A DNA stretch of 64,000 nt from a virus. Below are positions 15,557 through 24,284 of the stretch, piece by piece (position 1 is the first letter of the stretch; each line of letters opens with the position of its first letter). A program made the position numbers and the translations under genes. The notes under the pieces are model-generated. The model had not been told where the DNA came from. It did not search any database and worked only from the letters and a program-made list of their open reading frames with translations. The stretch is from IMG/VR virus record IMGVR_UViG_3300028394_000072, positions 1 to 64,000 of that record. One strand, given 5' to 3'.

Positions 15557-18034
15557 TTATTTTGCGTCAATGTTGACGCATTTAAAAGGTGATTGCTGGG
15601 GTATCTCATCGAATGAAGTTGAATTCATTCTTTTAACGTGTGTTGCTATGCTAGGATAAATGTCAGCAGCTATATAATAGCAGTTATTACCTAGTATGTT
15701 TTTTATTCCACTATCAGACCCTTTCATGTTACTCAATGTACCAATTCCCTCAAGTGCAGATGACACCTGTCTTTTTGAAGTTGTTTTCCTTTTCTTAATA
15801 TCATCATACTCACCTACAATGATTTTAGATCCTGCATAAGTTAATAAAGGTCCGCTGTCCGAGTCATCTTCAGTTAGACCAAATATACTATCCTTAGATA
15901 TTCTTTTAGCTGTAGAAGATCCTAAAACATTATCATTAATCCATTTTATACAGCTTACAAATTTGCTTCCATCGAAGGTAACACAGTTAGCTATCATTAC
16001 GAGGAAGTTGTTGATAGCAACAAATTCTTCCTTACCTAAATCTGGGCTTCTGTCACTTTTTTGTAAAGCAATATTGAAAGCTCTAGATATATCGCTCTTA
16101 AGATTATCATAATCAATAAAAGGAATTTCTTTATTCTTGATAGACGATTCCATCATTTCAAAAGGTCCGGAAAGATCTAGATCATCATTATCTGAATTTT
16201 TATTAATTAATTGTTTTATACCATCATATCTAAACTGGGGTCTAATCATACCAAATGTTGTCCAGCCTTTAAGATAATTTCTAAGAAATTCCGTTGCGTC
16301 TTCGTTACCTAGTGTTTTAATCTGTCTAGTCTCTGCCCATTTATTCCAGTTGCATGGGGTTTTTAATGACGATGACCCTAGGTTGATATTATAAACTGCA
16401 CCTTTAGCAAAAAAGTATGAAAATTCTTCCGCTGGTTTAGCTTTATCTAAAGCTAAATTCCAATCTTTTATAAATTCTGTGCTGTAGGATGATTTAAGAG
16501 ATCCGTCCTGCTTAACAAAATCCTCAGACTCCACTTTTATATTATACTCAGATCTAAGCTTTTTAGCTAATCCCCGTACTCCTGACGCTGATTTTGCATC
16601 AGATGATCCAGATGATTTTTCTGGAGATGCTATTGCTACTTGAGCTTTGTATTGAACAGCTAGCTCCTTTTCGAAGTCAGAATTGTTGATAATGATTTTA
16701 CCCTCATTAACACTAGAGAATAATTCAGAAATACTTTTAACATATCCTGAATTAGATGTGCTCTCATGCATTTTTGTTCCTATCATGTGCAAAGCTGCAT
16801 TAATGGCTTTCCTATTCTTAGCTGAAACCCAATCAGAAGCAATTATATCAGTTAACAATGCTTGGTCTATCTGACCACTTGCATTTTTATTACCTGATAA
16901 TTTTTGGATAGTTGAGATAACAGAAGTTGTAGCTGGGCCATATTTTCCATTAGGACCTCCTTTAGATTTTATCAGCTTACCTGCAGAAGTTATACCGTCA
17001 CAAAGTGCAGTTTGAATAGCAAAGATTAATCCGCTTCCTTTTATCTTCTTATCAGAATCTGAATCCCCTCTTTTTAAAGGAAAAATAGCTTTAGCAGTTT
17101 CTACTTCTTTAACCTCATTTTCATCCTTGATAACCCTAACCGCTATTCCATACTGTGTCTTTGCTCTAGTCATAAGATCTAGTGCTTGACTAACTAAATT
17201 AGTAACATCAGAATATGTTGTATAAACTTCTTCATCATCCTCTAATTTTTGTAAAGACCTATTTGCTGTTTGGATCATAGTGTTGTTAAATTCTTCTTGG
17301 AATTTATCAACTTGCTTTTCTAATTCTTCAAGCATTTTTCTATCCTTGTCGCCACCATCTGTATTATCTAAAGTCTTTCTCTTCTCGTCAAGATCTAAAA
17401 ATGTTCTTTTCCAATCCCTTCCGTATCCTGATTTTTGATCTTTACCCTCAGAAGAACTTATTAAATTAGTAAGTAATTTTTTTAGATTATCAACTCTTCT
17501 TTTATACCCAGTGAAAATAGATTCATTTAGTATATCATCAAATTCAAATCCTTCGCTGTCATTTAGCTTTTCAGCTTCTTCTTCTGCTTGTTTAGCTATA
17601 TTGTCTATAGAATTCTGAAGTTTAGTTGTAGCCATCTTAAACTGCTTAAATATAACATCATCTTTAGATTTAGAAATTTCCGAAGTCCTATCAAGTGCTT
17701 CAGCAAATTTATATAAGCTCTCTAGATACAGTCTTTTAGCTTCAGCATATTTAGAATTTGCTAGATCATTATCGTCTGCGTAGTCGATCAATTTAGCGGT
17801 TAAAGATTTTACAGTTTTAGAACTTGCAACATCAGAAAGCTTAAGTCTAATAACATCGGGATTTCTATCTCTCTTAGGAGCTAGGTCAAAGGTTAATATC
17901 TTGAAAGCATTCAAAGCATTATCGCAAACCTTAACAAGCAAAGAATCTACTTGTTCATTTTCTAATAGCTTACTATAATACCCTTCTAATAGCTGTTTAG
18001 CTACCTGATTGTGAATATATGGATTATTGTTCAT
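15557..18034 (-). CDS. Large internal/scaffold-type head protein with peptidoglycan-binding-like segment
   Basis: An 825-aa, helical, Lys/Glu/Ser-rich protein without membrane segments. Candidate L-x-E or I-x-E prohead-protease sites include LLE near residues 15-17 and 24-26, and DILNES near residue 170. Around residues 340-400 a pattern like a PG-binding-1 module appears (GKYGPATTSVISTIQK then GQIDQALLTDI). The protein may be packaged in the head and bind or breach peptidoglycan on entry, but that is inference. It is the last gene of a four-gene unit with three coiled-coil proteins. No full-length family is recognised. Confidence 0.7.
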   Translation of the reverse strand: MNNNPYIHNQVAKQLLEGYYSKLLENEQVDSLLVKVCDNALNAFKILTFDLAPKRDRNPDVIRLKLSDVASSKTVKSLTAKLIDYADDNDLANSKYAEAKRLYLESLYKFAEALDRTSEISKSKDDVIFKQFKMATTKLQNSIDNIAKQAEEEAEKLNDSEGFEFDDILNESIFTGYKRRVDNLKKLLTNLISSSEGKDQKSGYGRDWKRTFLDLDEKRKTLDNTDGGDKDRKMLEELEKQVDKFQEEFNNTMIQTANRSLQKLEDDEEVYTTYSDVTNLVSQALDLMTRAKTQYGIAVRVIKDENEVKEVETAKAIFPLKRGDSDSDKKIKGSGLIFAIQTALCDGITSAGKLIKSKGGPNGKYGPATTSVISTIQKLSGNKNASGQIDQALLTDIIASDWVSAKNRKAINAALHMIGTKMHESTSNSGYVKSISELFSSVNEGKIIINNSDFEKELAVQYKAQVAIASPEKSSGSSDAKSASGVRGLAKKLRSEYNIKVESEDFVKQDGSLKSSYSTEFIKDWNLALDKAKPAEEFSYFFAKGAVYNINLGSSSLKTPCNWNKWAETRQIKTLGNEDATEFLRNYLKGWTTFGMIRPQFRYDGIKQLINKNSDNDDLDLSGPFEMMESSIKNKEIPFIDYDNLKSDISRAFNIALQKSDRSPDLGKEEFVAINNFLVMIANCVTFDGSKFVSCIKWINDNVLGSSTAKRISKDSIFGLTEDDSDSGPLLTYAGSKIIVGEYDDIKKRKTTSKRQVSSALEGIGTLSNMKGSDSGIKNILGNNCYYIAADIYPSIATHVKRMNSTSFDEIPQQSPFKCVNIDAK

Positions 18035-18048
18035 AATTTATTAATCTT

Positions 18049-18321
18049 TTAGTATATATTTTCTTTAGGCCCAGCAGCATCCTTACCCGTATTGTTCTTT
18101 TGTATTTCAGCTGAAAGCGTTTTCATCAAAACCGATATTTCCTGATATATTCCAGCCTGTTGGTTTATACTTGCTATCTCTGAAGCAGTATCTCCAGGTT
18201 TTTTAGAATTCTTAGCATTTTTAATTGCATCAAATTTTTGGGAAAGAGTTGTTTTTATTCCCTGTATTTTGGTCTCCCCGCTGTCTTCCTCGTTAATAAC
18301 GAATTCTCTATATTTAAGCAT
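18049..18321 (-). CDS. Small internal head protein with capsid-targeting-like N-terminus
   Basis: A 90-aa protein from the chosen start. An ATG at 18333 is possible, but the ATG at 18321 forms an ATGCTTAA overlap with the upstream stop codon and gives MLKYREFVINE. That is strikingly like the T4 internal-protein targeting sequence MKTYQEFIAE, with the I-x-E prohead-protease site. The rest is polar and helical (SQKFDAIKNAKNS, ISVLMKTLSAEIQK), as in small T4 internal proteins. Translation is probably coupled to the upstream 311-aa gene. The role as a packaged internal protein is inferred from this peptide. Confidence 0.65.
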   Translation of the reverse strand: MLKYREFVINEEDSGETKIQGIKTTLSQKFDAIKNAKNSKKPGDTASEIASINQQAGIYQEISVLMKTLSAEIQKNNTGKDAAGPKENIY

Positions 18322-19249
18322 ACTTTCTAGCAATTGTTATTTTAGATCTTAGATCTCTTATCTCATCCATATACTTCTCTCTAATCTCCTTTATTCTTTT
18401 AGAAGCTAGTTCTCTTGCTTGATCCGGACTGGCTGAATTTTCAACTTCTTTATTTAGGATGTCCCTTTCCATATCCATAGCAACATATCTGTCGTTCCTC
18501 TCTTTTAAAAGGAAAGAAACAAGTTTTTTTCCTTGAGCTGGAACGTATTCTTTTATAGCATTTGTAAATTCGACTAAAGGAAGTTTAGCTATGAATTCAA
18601 ACGAGGCATCGCTTTCATTCCCTGATTTAGTATAATTATCTGGACCTGATGTTGATTTAGTTGATCCTGATTTATCCTTAAATCTCTCCCCTGCTTCAAT
18701 GTCTTTAGTCATCAGGTTTCCGTACTTATTTCTGAAGTCAATATCTTTCTGCTTAGCTTTTAATAATGCTGCTTTATATTTAGAGTATAATGATCCAGAA
18801 AGCGAAGAATCTGCTAGGTTTTTAGCTCTCTTATACATCTCCTCAGCTATATCAGCATCAACTTTTGTTTTAAGCTTTTCCCAATATATTCTAACTCTTT
18901 TATTATCGCTTATGACATCTCTAACCTTAGTGAATATGCTTTCCGTCTTCTTCTCGTGAGATCTAGACTGAGCATCCATTAACTCATTATTTCTTTGAAT
19001 CAAACGATCGATTCTTTTTATCTCTGCAGGATCGCTTTTGGTTTGGGATCTTTCCAGATCTAACTTATCAATCTCCACGTTAATATCTTCCCATTTTTCA
19101 ACATATTCAAGCTCTGCTGATCTGTACTCATTAGCTAATTTATCTAGTGATTCTATACTTCCACCAAAAGTTCCACTTAGCCAGTTTTTTATAGTGTCGA
19201 ATATGCCAGCTTCATTTAAGCTGTCCCATTCTTTAAATTTTAAAGTCAT
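18314..19249 (-). CDS. Coiled-coil internal head protein with capsid-targeting-like N-terminus
   Basis: A 311-aa protein beginning MTLKFKEWDSLNEAGIF. The F-x-x-W...LNE pattern fits a targeting peptide followed by an L-x-E cleavage site after residue 13. The following GIFDTIKNWLSGTFGG resembles the segment after the equivalent NE site in the 382-aa neighbour, so the two are likely paralogues. The rest is long charged helices with coiled-coil character (residues about 40-200 and 240-300). It is 3 bases from the 382-aa gene and overlaps the 90-aa gene. No enzymatic motif is seen. Confidence 0.7.
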   Translation of the reverse strand: MTLKFKEWDSLNEAGIFDTIKNWLSGTFGGSIESLDKLANEYRSAELEYVEKWEDINVEIDKLDLERSQTKSDPAEIKRIDRLIQRNNELMDAQSRSHEKKTESIFTKVRDVISDNKRVRIYWEKLKTKVDADIAEEMYKRAKNLADSSLSGSLYSKYKAALLKAKQKDIDFRNKYGNLMTKDIEAGERFKDKSGSTKSTSGPDNYTKSGNESDASFEFIAKLPLVEFTNAIKEYVPAQGKKLVSFLLKERNDRYVAMDMERDILNKEVENSASPDQARELASKRIKEIREKYMDEIRDLRSKITIARKYA

Positions 19250-19251
19250 AC

Positions 19252-20400
19252 TTAGTTGTTTAGTTTATCTTTTGCAGTTCTTAATTTACTGGCGTCAATA
19301 TTACCCGAAGGAGTAACGAATACATCAGAAATTATTTTCTTAGTTCCTGAGTTTGCATCTTCACCATCAGCTATTCCTTGATTTATCATATTAGTTAACT
19401 TTGTGAACTCTTGCTCCTTGCTTAATGTCTTATCTATATCAGATTCAGTTTTGCCTAGATTCCTGAATAATTTTAATAGATTTTTCTTAGAATCCAAAGC
19501 TGAGCTAAGTTCAAGTAATTCAATCTTAGATTTTTCTATGTAAGATTTGCTAACCTTATCAGGATTAGCACCTATTCTTTTCTCCAATACTGTTAACTTT
19601 CTCTCGATATTTGCTCTTAAATCAGCAATATCTTTTTCAAGTTCCTTTTTTCTCTCGATGATATCTTTTCCTCTTCTCCCCGCAACCTTTTTCTTTTCCT
19701 TTTCCGAATCTAAGGAAAGGTCCTCCGTATCGGGTCCATTATCCTTCTTTTCTTCTTCCGATTTTTTATCCATTTGATCTTTCAGATTCTGAGCTTTCTC
19801 TTCTGCTTCTTTCTTTTTAGCATTAATCTTATCCTGAAACTTCTTGATGTCTACGTCGTCAGCTTTATCTCTAGCCAATTTATATTCAAGTTCAGCTAAT
19901 GCAATTTCATCGTCTGCTCTTCCTGCCTCGTAATACTCCCTCCTTCTAGTGTTATTATCAATAACCTTAGAGACGAAATCTTTTGCTTTTTTTATCTTAA
20001 GTGAATGCGACTTAATGAAAGTTTCAAACTCTTTTGTTTTAACTTCCCTTTCTCTTTCGACAGAGCTTATTTTTCCCTTGTCGTTTATTGAACTCAAACC
20101 ATCTATTTCAGATTCTAGTTTTTCAATATTTTCTTCGAAATTTGCTCTTTTCTCGATAGCATCAATTTCTAAATCTACAAGAAGCTTTCTTGCCTTATCG
20201 ATCATTCCTACCCTAGATAAAGAGCCTAAGAAAAACTTAGAAAGTGAATTTTTAAGGTAGTCTCCGAAGATGCCTTCGTTTACTGTGTGATTAGGTTCTG
20301 ATCTTTCTAGGGAAGCAAACTCCTCACTAAGTTCACGGTCTACAGTTTCTATCAGAGACTCGTATTTTTTAAAATCATTAAAAGATGGTAGATTCTTCAT
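19252..20400 (-). CDS. Coiled-coil internal head protein, paralogue of the downstream 311-aa protein
   Basis: A 382-aa, very charged protein dominated by coiled coil (Lys/Glu-rich, residues about 60-330). The N-terminus (MKNLPSFNDFKKYESLIE) has an aromatic-x-x-F core and an L-I-E site. A second site, HTVNEGIFGDYLKNSLSKFF at about residues 38-57, aligns with NEAGIFDTIKNWLSGTF in the next gene. It is the first gene of the internal-protein unit, read from the GATATATA promoter at 20421-20440. It probably forms part of the prohead core or is packaged; the exact function is unknown. Confidence 0.7.
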   Translation of the reverse strand: MKNLPSFNDFKKYESLIETVDRELSEEFASLERSEPNHTVNEGIFGDYLKNSLSKFFLGSLSRVGMIDKARKLLVDLEIDAIEKRANFEENIEKLESEIDGLSSINDKGKISSVEREREVKTKEFETFIKSHSLKIKKAKDFVSKVIDNNTRRREYYEAGRADDEIALAELEYKLARDKADDVDIKKFQDKINAKKKEAEEKAQNLKDQMDKKSEEEKKDNGPDTEDLSLDSEKEKKKVAGRRGKDIIERKKELEKDIADLRANIERKLTVLEKRIGANPDKVSKSYIEKSKIELLELSSALDSKKNLLKLFRNLGKTESDIDKTLSKEQEFTKLTNMINQGIADGEDANSGTKKIISDVFVTPSGNIDASKLRTAKDKLNN

Positions 20401-20420
20401 TACAAAACAATACTTTTTTT

Positions 20421-20440
20421 ATATTGTATATATCCAATTG
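20421..20440 (-). promoter_or_regulatory. Putative late promoter (CAATTGGATATATACAATAT)
   Basis: The minus-strand TTGGATATATA motif ends 29 bases before the ATG at 20400, after the terminator of the capsid gene. It would drive the four internal-protein genes down to 15557. Confidence 0.5.
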
Positions 20441-20470
20441 GAATTTTTATTCTTAACCAGGAAGCACAAA

Positions 20471-20498
20471 AAAACCCTAGGATAAATCCTAGGGTTTT
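20471..20498 (-). terminator. Intrinsic terminator after major capsid gene
   Basis: AAAACCCTAGGAT (20471-20483) pairs with ATCCTAGGGTTTT (20486-20498) in a near-perfect hairpin, with a T-run on leftward reading. It lies 19 bases past the major capsid stop codon. Confidence 0.92.
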
Positions 20499-20516
20499 AA
20501 TTATGCGTGAGTTAGA

Positions 20517-22238
20517 TTATGCTAAACCACCAGCAGGTACGTTAACAAAGAATGTTAAGTACATAGTTTCAGGTAACATACCAGCTTCAACTAATGCGTA
20601 TCTAGATTTAACTGCGATCTTAGGTGACATTGTTCCTTCAGAGATAGTCTGAATAGACTCTGCCATCATGTAAGGCATAAATTTGATACCTGGTTCATCG
20701 TCTCCACCTTTTCTTCCAACTAATACTCTTGTATCACTGTAGCTCATGTTTTGATCAACATATACAGTCATACCAGCAAGCGAACCTACAGGGTATAAAG
20801 TACCATTGTTTTGAGTTAAAGTGTTAGAGAATGGTGCGAAAGTGAATTGAGAGATATCTTGAAGTGCACTTGCAACTGCAGCGTTTGTAACGATGAAGTT
20901 AGCAGGACCTCTTCTACCTCTGTTAGCTACCACGTTACCAGCTGCAAGAATTCTTGAGAATAATCTTCTTTGTAAAGTTGATAAGTTCTCATATCCTCCT
21001 GATGCAGGACCTGCAGGGATTACCATTGTAGATGTAGTGTCGTCTTTCTTAACGTAAGCAGCTGTAGTTCCAGCACCACCACCAATAACTAAGTTAAGGT
21101 TAAGGTTTTGGTTTTCTACGCTTAAGAATTGTACGTGGTTAGACCATCCTAAAGCAAATGATCTTGAAAGGATGTGTTTGTTGATTGCTTGAGAAACCTC
21201 ATTAACCAATGCGTTCTCGATCATTGAAATAACATCGATACCGAATTGTTTGTTAAGATCCTGAATTTGCTCAGTTGTAACTGAAGCAGCAACTTGGAAA
21301 GTTTCAGCTTCTACGAACTTAGTGAAAGTCGAAAGACCCATTGAGTTGTAGTAAGTAGATTCTCCAACACCTCTTAACATTGGGTTGTAAGTTTTAGTAC
21401 CATCAACGTAAGGACCTTGGTAAGCATCGGTATTGTTAAATCCTGCTCCAGAGAAACCTTGGATATGATCTTCTAAAGCTTTAACTAATTGTGCAGTTCC
21501 AGCTGAGTTTTGAGTGTAGAATCCTGATCCACCAGCTCCAGTAACTACTTGTACAGGAGTACCGTTGAAGTAAGAAGCAACGTTAGAACCTGATGCTAAA
21601 GCAGTGATTTGGAAGATAGGGAAACCATCAATTCTTGATAGACCTACGAAAGTTAAAAGTAAAGTGCTGCTTACAGAAGCAGTAGCACCTACTGTGAAAG
21701 TTCCGGCAGTAGCACCAGTAGCACCAGGAGTACCTGCAGCAGTTTGGTAAACTGGGAATTTAATCATTGAAGGAGCAGAAGCTAACTGATCAGCAGCTGA
21801 ACTAGCAGCAGCAGCAGCTACTTTACCACCTGCGTATACGTAGTCTAAGTAAGACAGAATACCAGTTGGACCTGACATAGGGATAACAGGAACGATATCA
21901 AAACCTACAGTCTTCGCAGCTACCTGAATAGCTAATGGAAGTAATGAAGGGAATTTATCGCCTGAACCTTGCCAAGTGTTGTTGTAAAAACCAGCGTTTG
22001 CGCCAGTTGTTAAAGCAGCAGCACCACCAAATGATGCTCCTGGGAATGCTGGAGGAGCAACAGTACCCATACCGTTTACTACGCCTAGTGAGTTGTATGC
22101 ACCAGCAGATTCATTTAATGAATGGTAATGACAATATTTAGTCAACCATCCTTTTTTGTTCTCGTCTGTGATACCAGCCTTGCTCTCAATAAGAGGTGAC
22201 CAGGTTTCATAGATTTCTTGTTCGTTTATCAATTTCAT
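20517..22238 (-). CDS. Major capsid protein (gp23-like)
   Basis: A 573-aa protein with the T4 gp23 layout: an N-terminal prohead segment (INEQEIYETWSPLIES, WLTKYCHYHSLNES), then the mature shell domain starting near AGAYNSLG. LNE at residues 41-43 is a good L-x-E prohead-protease site, as in T4. FPSLLPLAIQVAAKTVGFDIV and SGPTGILSYLDY are typical of gp23. The C-terminal part has EMLP- and GMTVYVDQNM-type strands. A Gly/Ala/Thr-rich insertion at about residues 150-200 is probably surface exposed. Codon use is richer in GC-ending and A-ending preferred codons than neighbouring genes, as for a highly expressed gene. It follows the protease-scaffold gene. Confidence 0.95.
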   Translation of the reverse strand: MKLINEQEIYETWSPLIESKAGITDENKKGWLTKYCHYHSLNESAGAYNSLGVVNGMGTVAPPAFPGASFGGAAALTTGANAGFYNNTWQGSGDKFPSLLPLAIQVAAKTVGFDIVPVIPMSGPTGILSYLDYVYAGGKVAAAAASSAADQLASAPSMIKFPVYQTAAGTPGATGATAGTFTVGATASVSSTLLLTFVGLSRIDGFPIFQITALASGSNVASYFNGTPVQVVTGAGGSGFYTQNSAGTAQLVKALEDHIQGFSGAGFNNTDAYQGPYVDGTKTYNPMLRGVGESTYYNSMGLSTFTKFVEAETFQVAASVTTEQIQDLNKQFGIDVISMIENALVNEVSQAINKHILSRSFALGWSNHVQFLSVENQNLNLNLVIGGGAGTTAAYVKKDDTTSTMVIPAGPASGGYENLSTLQRRLFSRILAAGNVVANRGRRGPANFIVTNAAVASALQDISQFTFAPFSNTLTQNNGTLYPVGSLAGMTVYVDQNMSYSDTRVLVGRKGGDDEPGIKFMPYMMAESIQTISEGTMSPKIAVKSRYALVEAGMLPETMYLTFFVNVPAGGLA

Positions 22239-22261
22239 GATTTTAGTTGTTTTTTTTGTTT

Positions 22262-24226
22262 TTATCTTTTTGGAAATTTTTGCTCAAGTGCAGAAGCAAT
22301 ATAATTCATATAATCTGAAGAATATCCTTGTGGTTTTGCAGTCTCGGCTACATTTTCACTCTCGTCAAGTTTTTGTACTCCAACTGTTTTAGCTCCAAGC
22401 TGACGTGTTGACCAGAAATTTTTGATCTGATAAGGTGTATCTAAATTATAGAAGTTTGACTGAGCAACAATTGATTGCTGATGTCCTTCAGATAAAGATT
22501 CCCATACCGGAGCATATTCTGCTGGCATTTGGTCAATAAACTTAAGACCTGTTTTAGAGGTGTCTTCTGACTCGTTAAGAGTTGTTTCGTTAGCCTTTTG
22601 TGTTTCGGCTGATGTTCTTACTGCTTTAGCAGCTTCGTTGATATTTGAAGCGGTTTTTTGTGTCTTAACCGATTCTATTAATGAATCAATCTGTGAAGTT
22701 AGGTTCTCGTAGTTTCCAGCAAAGCCAGATTCGTTAAGACCTGCTTCTGCAGATAGATTTACATTTTCTATTAATGATTGCGTAGATCCTACAGGCAATT
22801 TGTTAGCAACTGATTCTGCAATATACTCACTGTAAGCAATACCTTTGTTTAATTTCTCCGCAATGTATTCTGAATAATCTAATCCTTTATTAACATTCTC
22901 TGCTAAATAATCAGAGTACTCAATGTTTTTGTTTAGATTCTCTGCAATGTATTCAGTGTATTCGATTCCGTTGTTTAATTTTTCTGCAACGTACTCAGTG
23001 TAAGCAATACCTTTATCTAAGCTTTCGCCAAGATATTCTGAATAAGCAATACCTTTATCTACGTTTTCTGCTAGATACTCAGAATATTGAACGCTTTGAT
23101 CTAATTTTTCTGCTAGGTATTTAGAATACTCGATGTTCTTATCTACGCTCTCAGCTACATACTCTGAATAAGAAATAGATTTGTCAACATTCTCAGCTAG
23201 ATATTTAGCATAAGAAATATTTTTGTCTAGATTTTCAGCTAAATATTTACTGTAGCTAATATTGCTATCTAAGTTTTCTGCAAGATATTCGCCATACTTA
23301 ATAGAATCTTCTAAATTCTCAGCTAAATATTCTGCATATTTTTCAAGCTTAGCAACTCTTTCCTCAAGAGCATCATTAGCTTTACTTAAATCTTCGGATT
23401 CGCTTAGCGATGTTTTTTGGGTTTTAGCCTCTGCGATAGCTGCTTTCATCGAATCCATTTCTTTTTTCAAGAATACTGAATACTGATTAAGCTCCTCCGC
23501 AGTAACAAATTCATTGTTCTCCATAAGGACTGATTTATTTTTATTGTCTGATTTATTCACGATTTTGTTGAATTCTTCGTTATTTTCAACTTTATATATC
23601 TTCAGTGAAGATTCTTTTTCGATACCTAAAGATTCATTTAAGCATTCTAATGAATTTAATATGCTATTATTTTTCATTGCTTGAAAATATTGAGATGTAA
23701 ACCCTTCACTCTCATATACTCTTTCAAGCTGAGCATCCTTAAATCCAGGATCTGCTACTAGATCATAGGTAAAAATTTTCTTAATCGCCACCTTCTTATC
23801 GTTGCCAACGGATCCAGCTGCTCTTGAAGAAATAGAAAGAGGAACACCAGCATCTACTAGATTCTTAGCTATTCTACCCGCTGGGGTATCAAGAAGCTTA
23901 ACCTTAATTTTAAGATCCCTATTGCTTTTGTCGTAGTTAAGATCTGTCACCATATGTGAGATATTCTTAAGTGATACGTCAAATTTCTCCGGATGATCTA
24001 ATTCTCCAACTAGTCTATTCTGAGATATCTTATCTTTTAAATAATCTAGGTGAGGTAGATATTCGCTCTCTTCGTAAATTCTATTGTTGTTGTTCTCTTT
24101 ACCGAAAACAGCAGCAATACCTTCCAGAACGTAATCATCTTTATCAGACTTTTTAGCTTCTAGAACGGAATTCTGTCTTTCGAGGATGAATACCATGTTT
24201 TCGTTTATTGATTGCAGTTGTGGCAT
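22262..24226 (-). CDS. Prohead protease fused to scaffold protein (gp21-gp22-like)
   Basis: A 654-aa protein. Residues about 25-175 look like the T4 gp21 prohead protease (peptidase family S80): VLEGIAAVFGKEN, then VGELDHPE with the likely catalytic His, and AGVPLSISSRAAG with the likely catalytic Ser. The rest is scaffold-like: a coiled coil, then 13 tandem 14-residue units of the form YSEYLAENLDKNIS, then an acidic tail. T4 encodes protease (212 aa) and scaffold (269 aa) separately; here they are fused directly before the capsid gene, in the T4 order 21-22-23. Each repeat contains an L/I/V-A/G-E motif matching the protease's own cleavage rule. It is read from the promoter at 24251-24270. 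Confidence 0.85.
   Translation of the reverse strand: MPQLQSINENMVFILERQNSVLEAKKSDKDDYVLEGIAAVFGKENNNNRIYEESEYLPHLDYLKDKISQNRLVGELDHPEKFDVSLKNISHMVTDLNYDKSNRDLKIKVKLLDTPAGRIAKNLVDAGVPLSISSRAAGSVGNDKKVAIKKIFTYDLVADPGFKDAQLERVYESEGFTSQYFQAMKNNSILNSLECLNESLGIEKESSLKIYKVENNEEFNKIVNKSDNKNKSVLMENNEFVTAEELNQYSVFLKKEMDSMKAAIAEAKTQKTSLSESEDLSKANDALEERVAKLEKYAEYLAENLEDSIKYGEYLAENLDSNISYSKYLAENLDKNISYAKYLAENVDKSISYSEYVAESVDKNIEYSKYLAEKLDQSVQYSEYLAENVDKGIAYSEYLGESLDKGIAYTEYVAEKLNNGIEYTEYIAENLNKNIEYSDYLAENVNKGLDYSEYIAEKLNKGIAYSEYIAESVANKLPVGSTQSLIENVNLSAEAGLNESGFAGNYENLTSQIDSLIESVKTQKTASNINEAAKAVRTSAETQKANETTLNESEDTSKTGLKFIDQMPAEYAPVWESLSEGHQQSIVAQSNFYNLDTPYQIKNFWSTRQLGAKTVGVQKLDESENVAETAKPQGYSSDYMNYIASALEQKFPKR
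22795..23345 (-). repeat. Thirteen 42-bp coding repeats in the scaffold domain
   Basis: Thirteen consecutive units of 14 codons with consensus Y-S-E-Y-L-A-E-N-L-D-K-x-I-x. The fixed 14-residue period equals two heptads. All 13 units carry [LIV]-[AG]-E, and 11 of them begin it with L or I. DNA copies are diverged, so the array is old and kept by selection on protein. Confidence 0.9.
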
Positions 24227-24250
24227 GTTTTTATACTACTTTTTTATGTT

Positions 24251-24270
24251 TATTATATATCGACAGAAAA
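24251..24270 (-). promoter_or_regulatory. Putative late promoter (CTGTCGATATATAATA)
   Basis: The minus-strand TCGATATATAA motif lies about 30 bases upstream of the protease-scaffold ATG at 24226. It would drive the protease-scaffold and capsid genes. Confidence 0.5.
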
Positions 24271-24284
24271 AATTATTTTTTTGC

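Noticed and set aside
22795-23345. 42-bp periodic repeats considered as a CRISPR or iteron array
   Set aside because: They are in-frame, diverged at DNA level but conserved at protein level, so the repeat is a protein feature of the scaffold.
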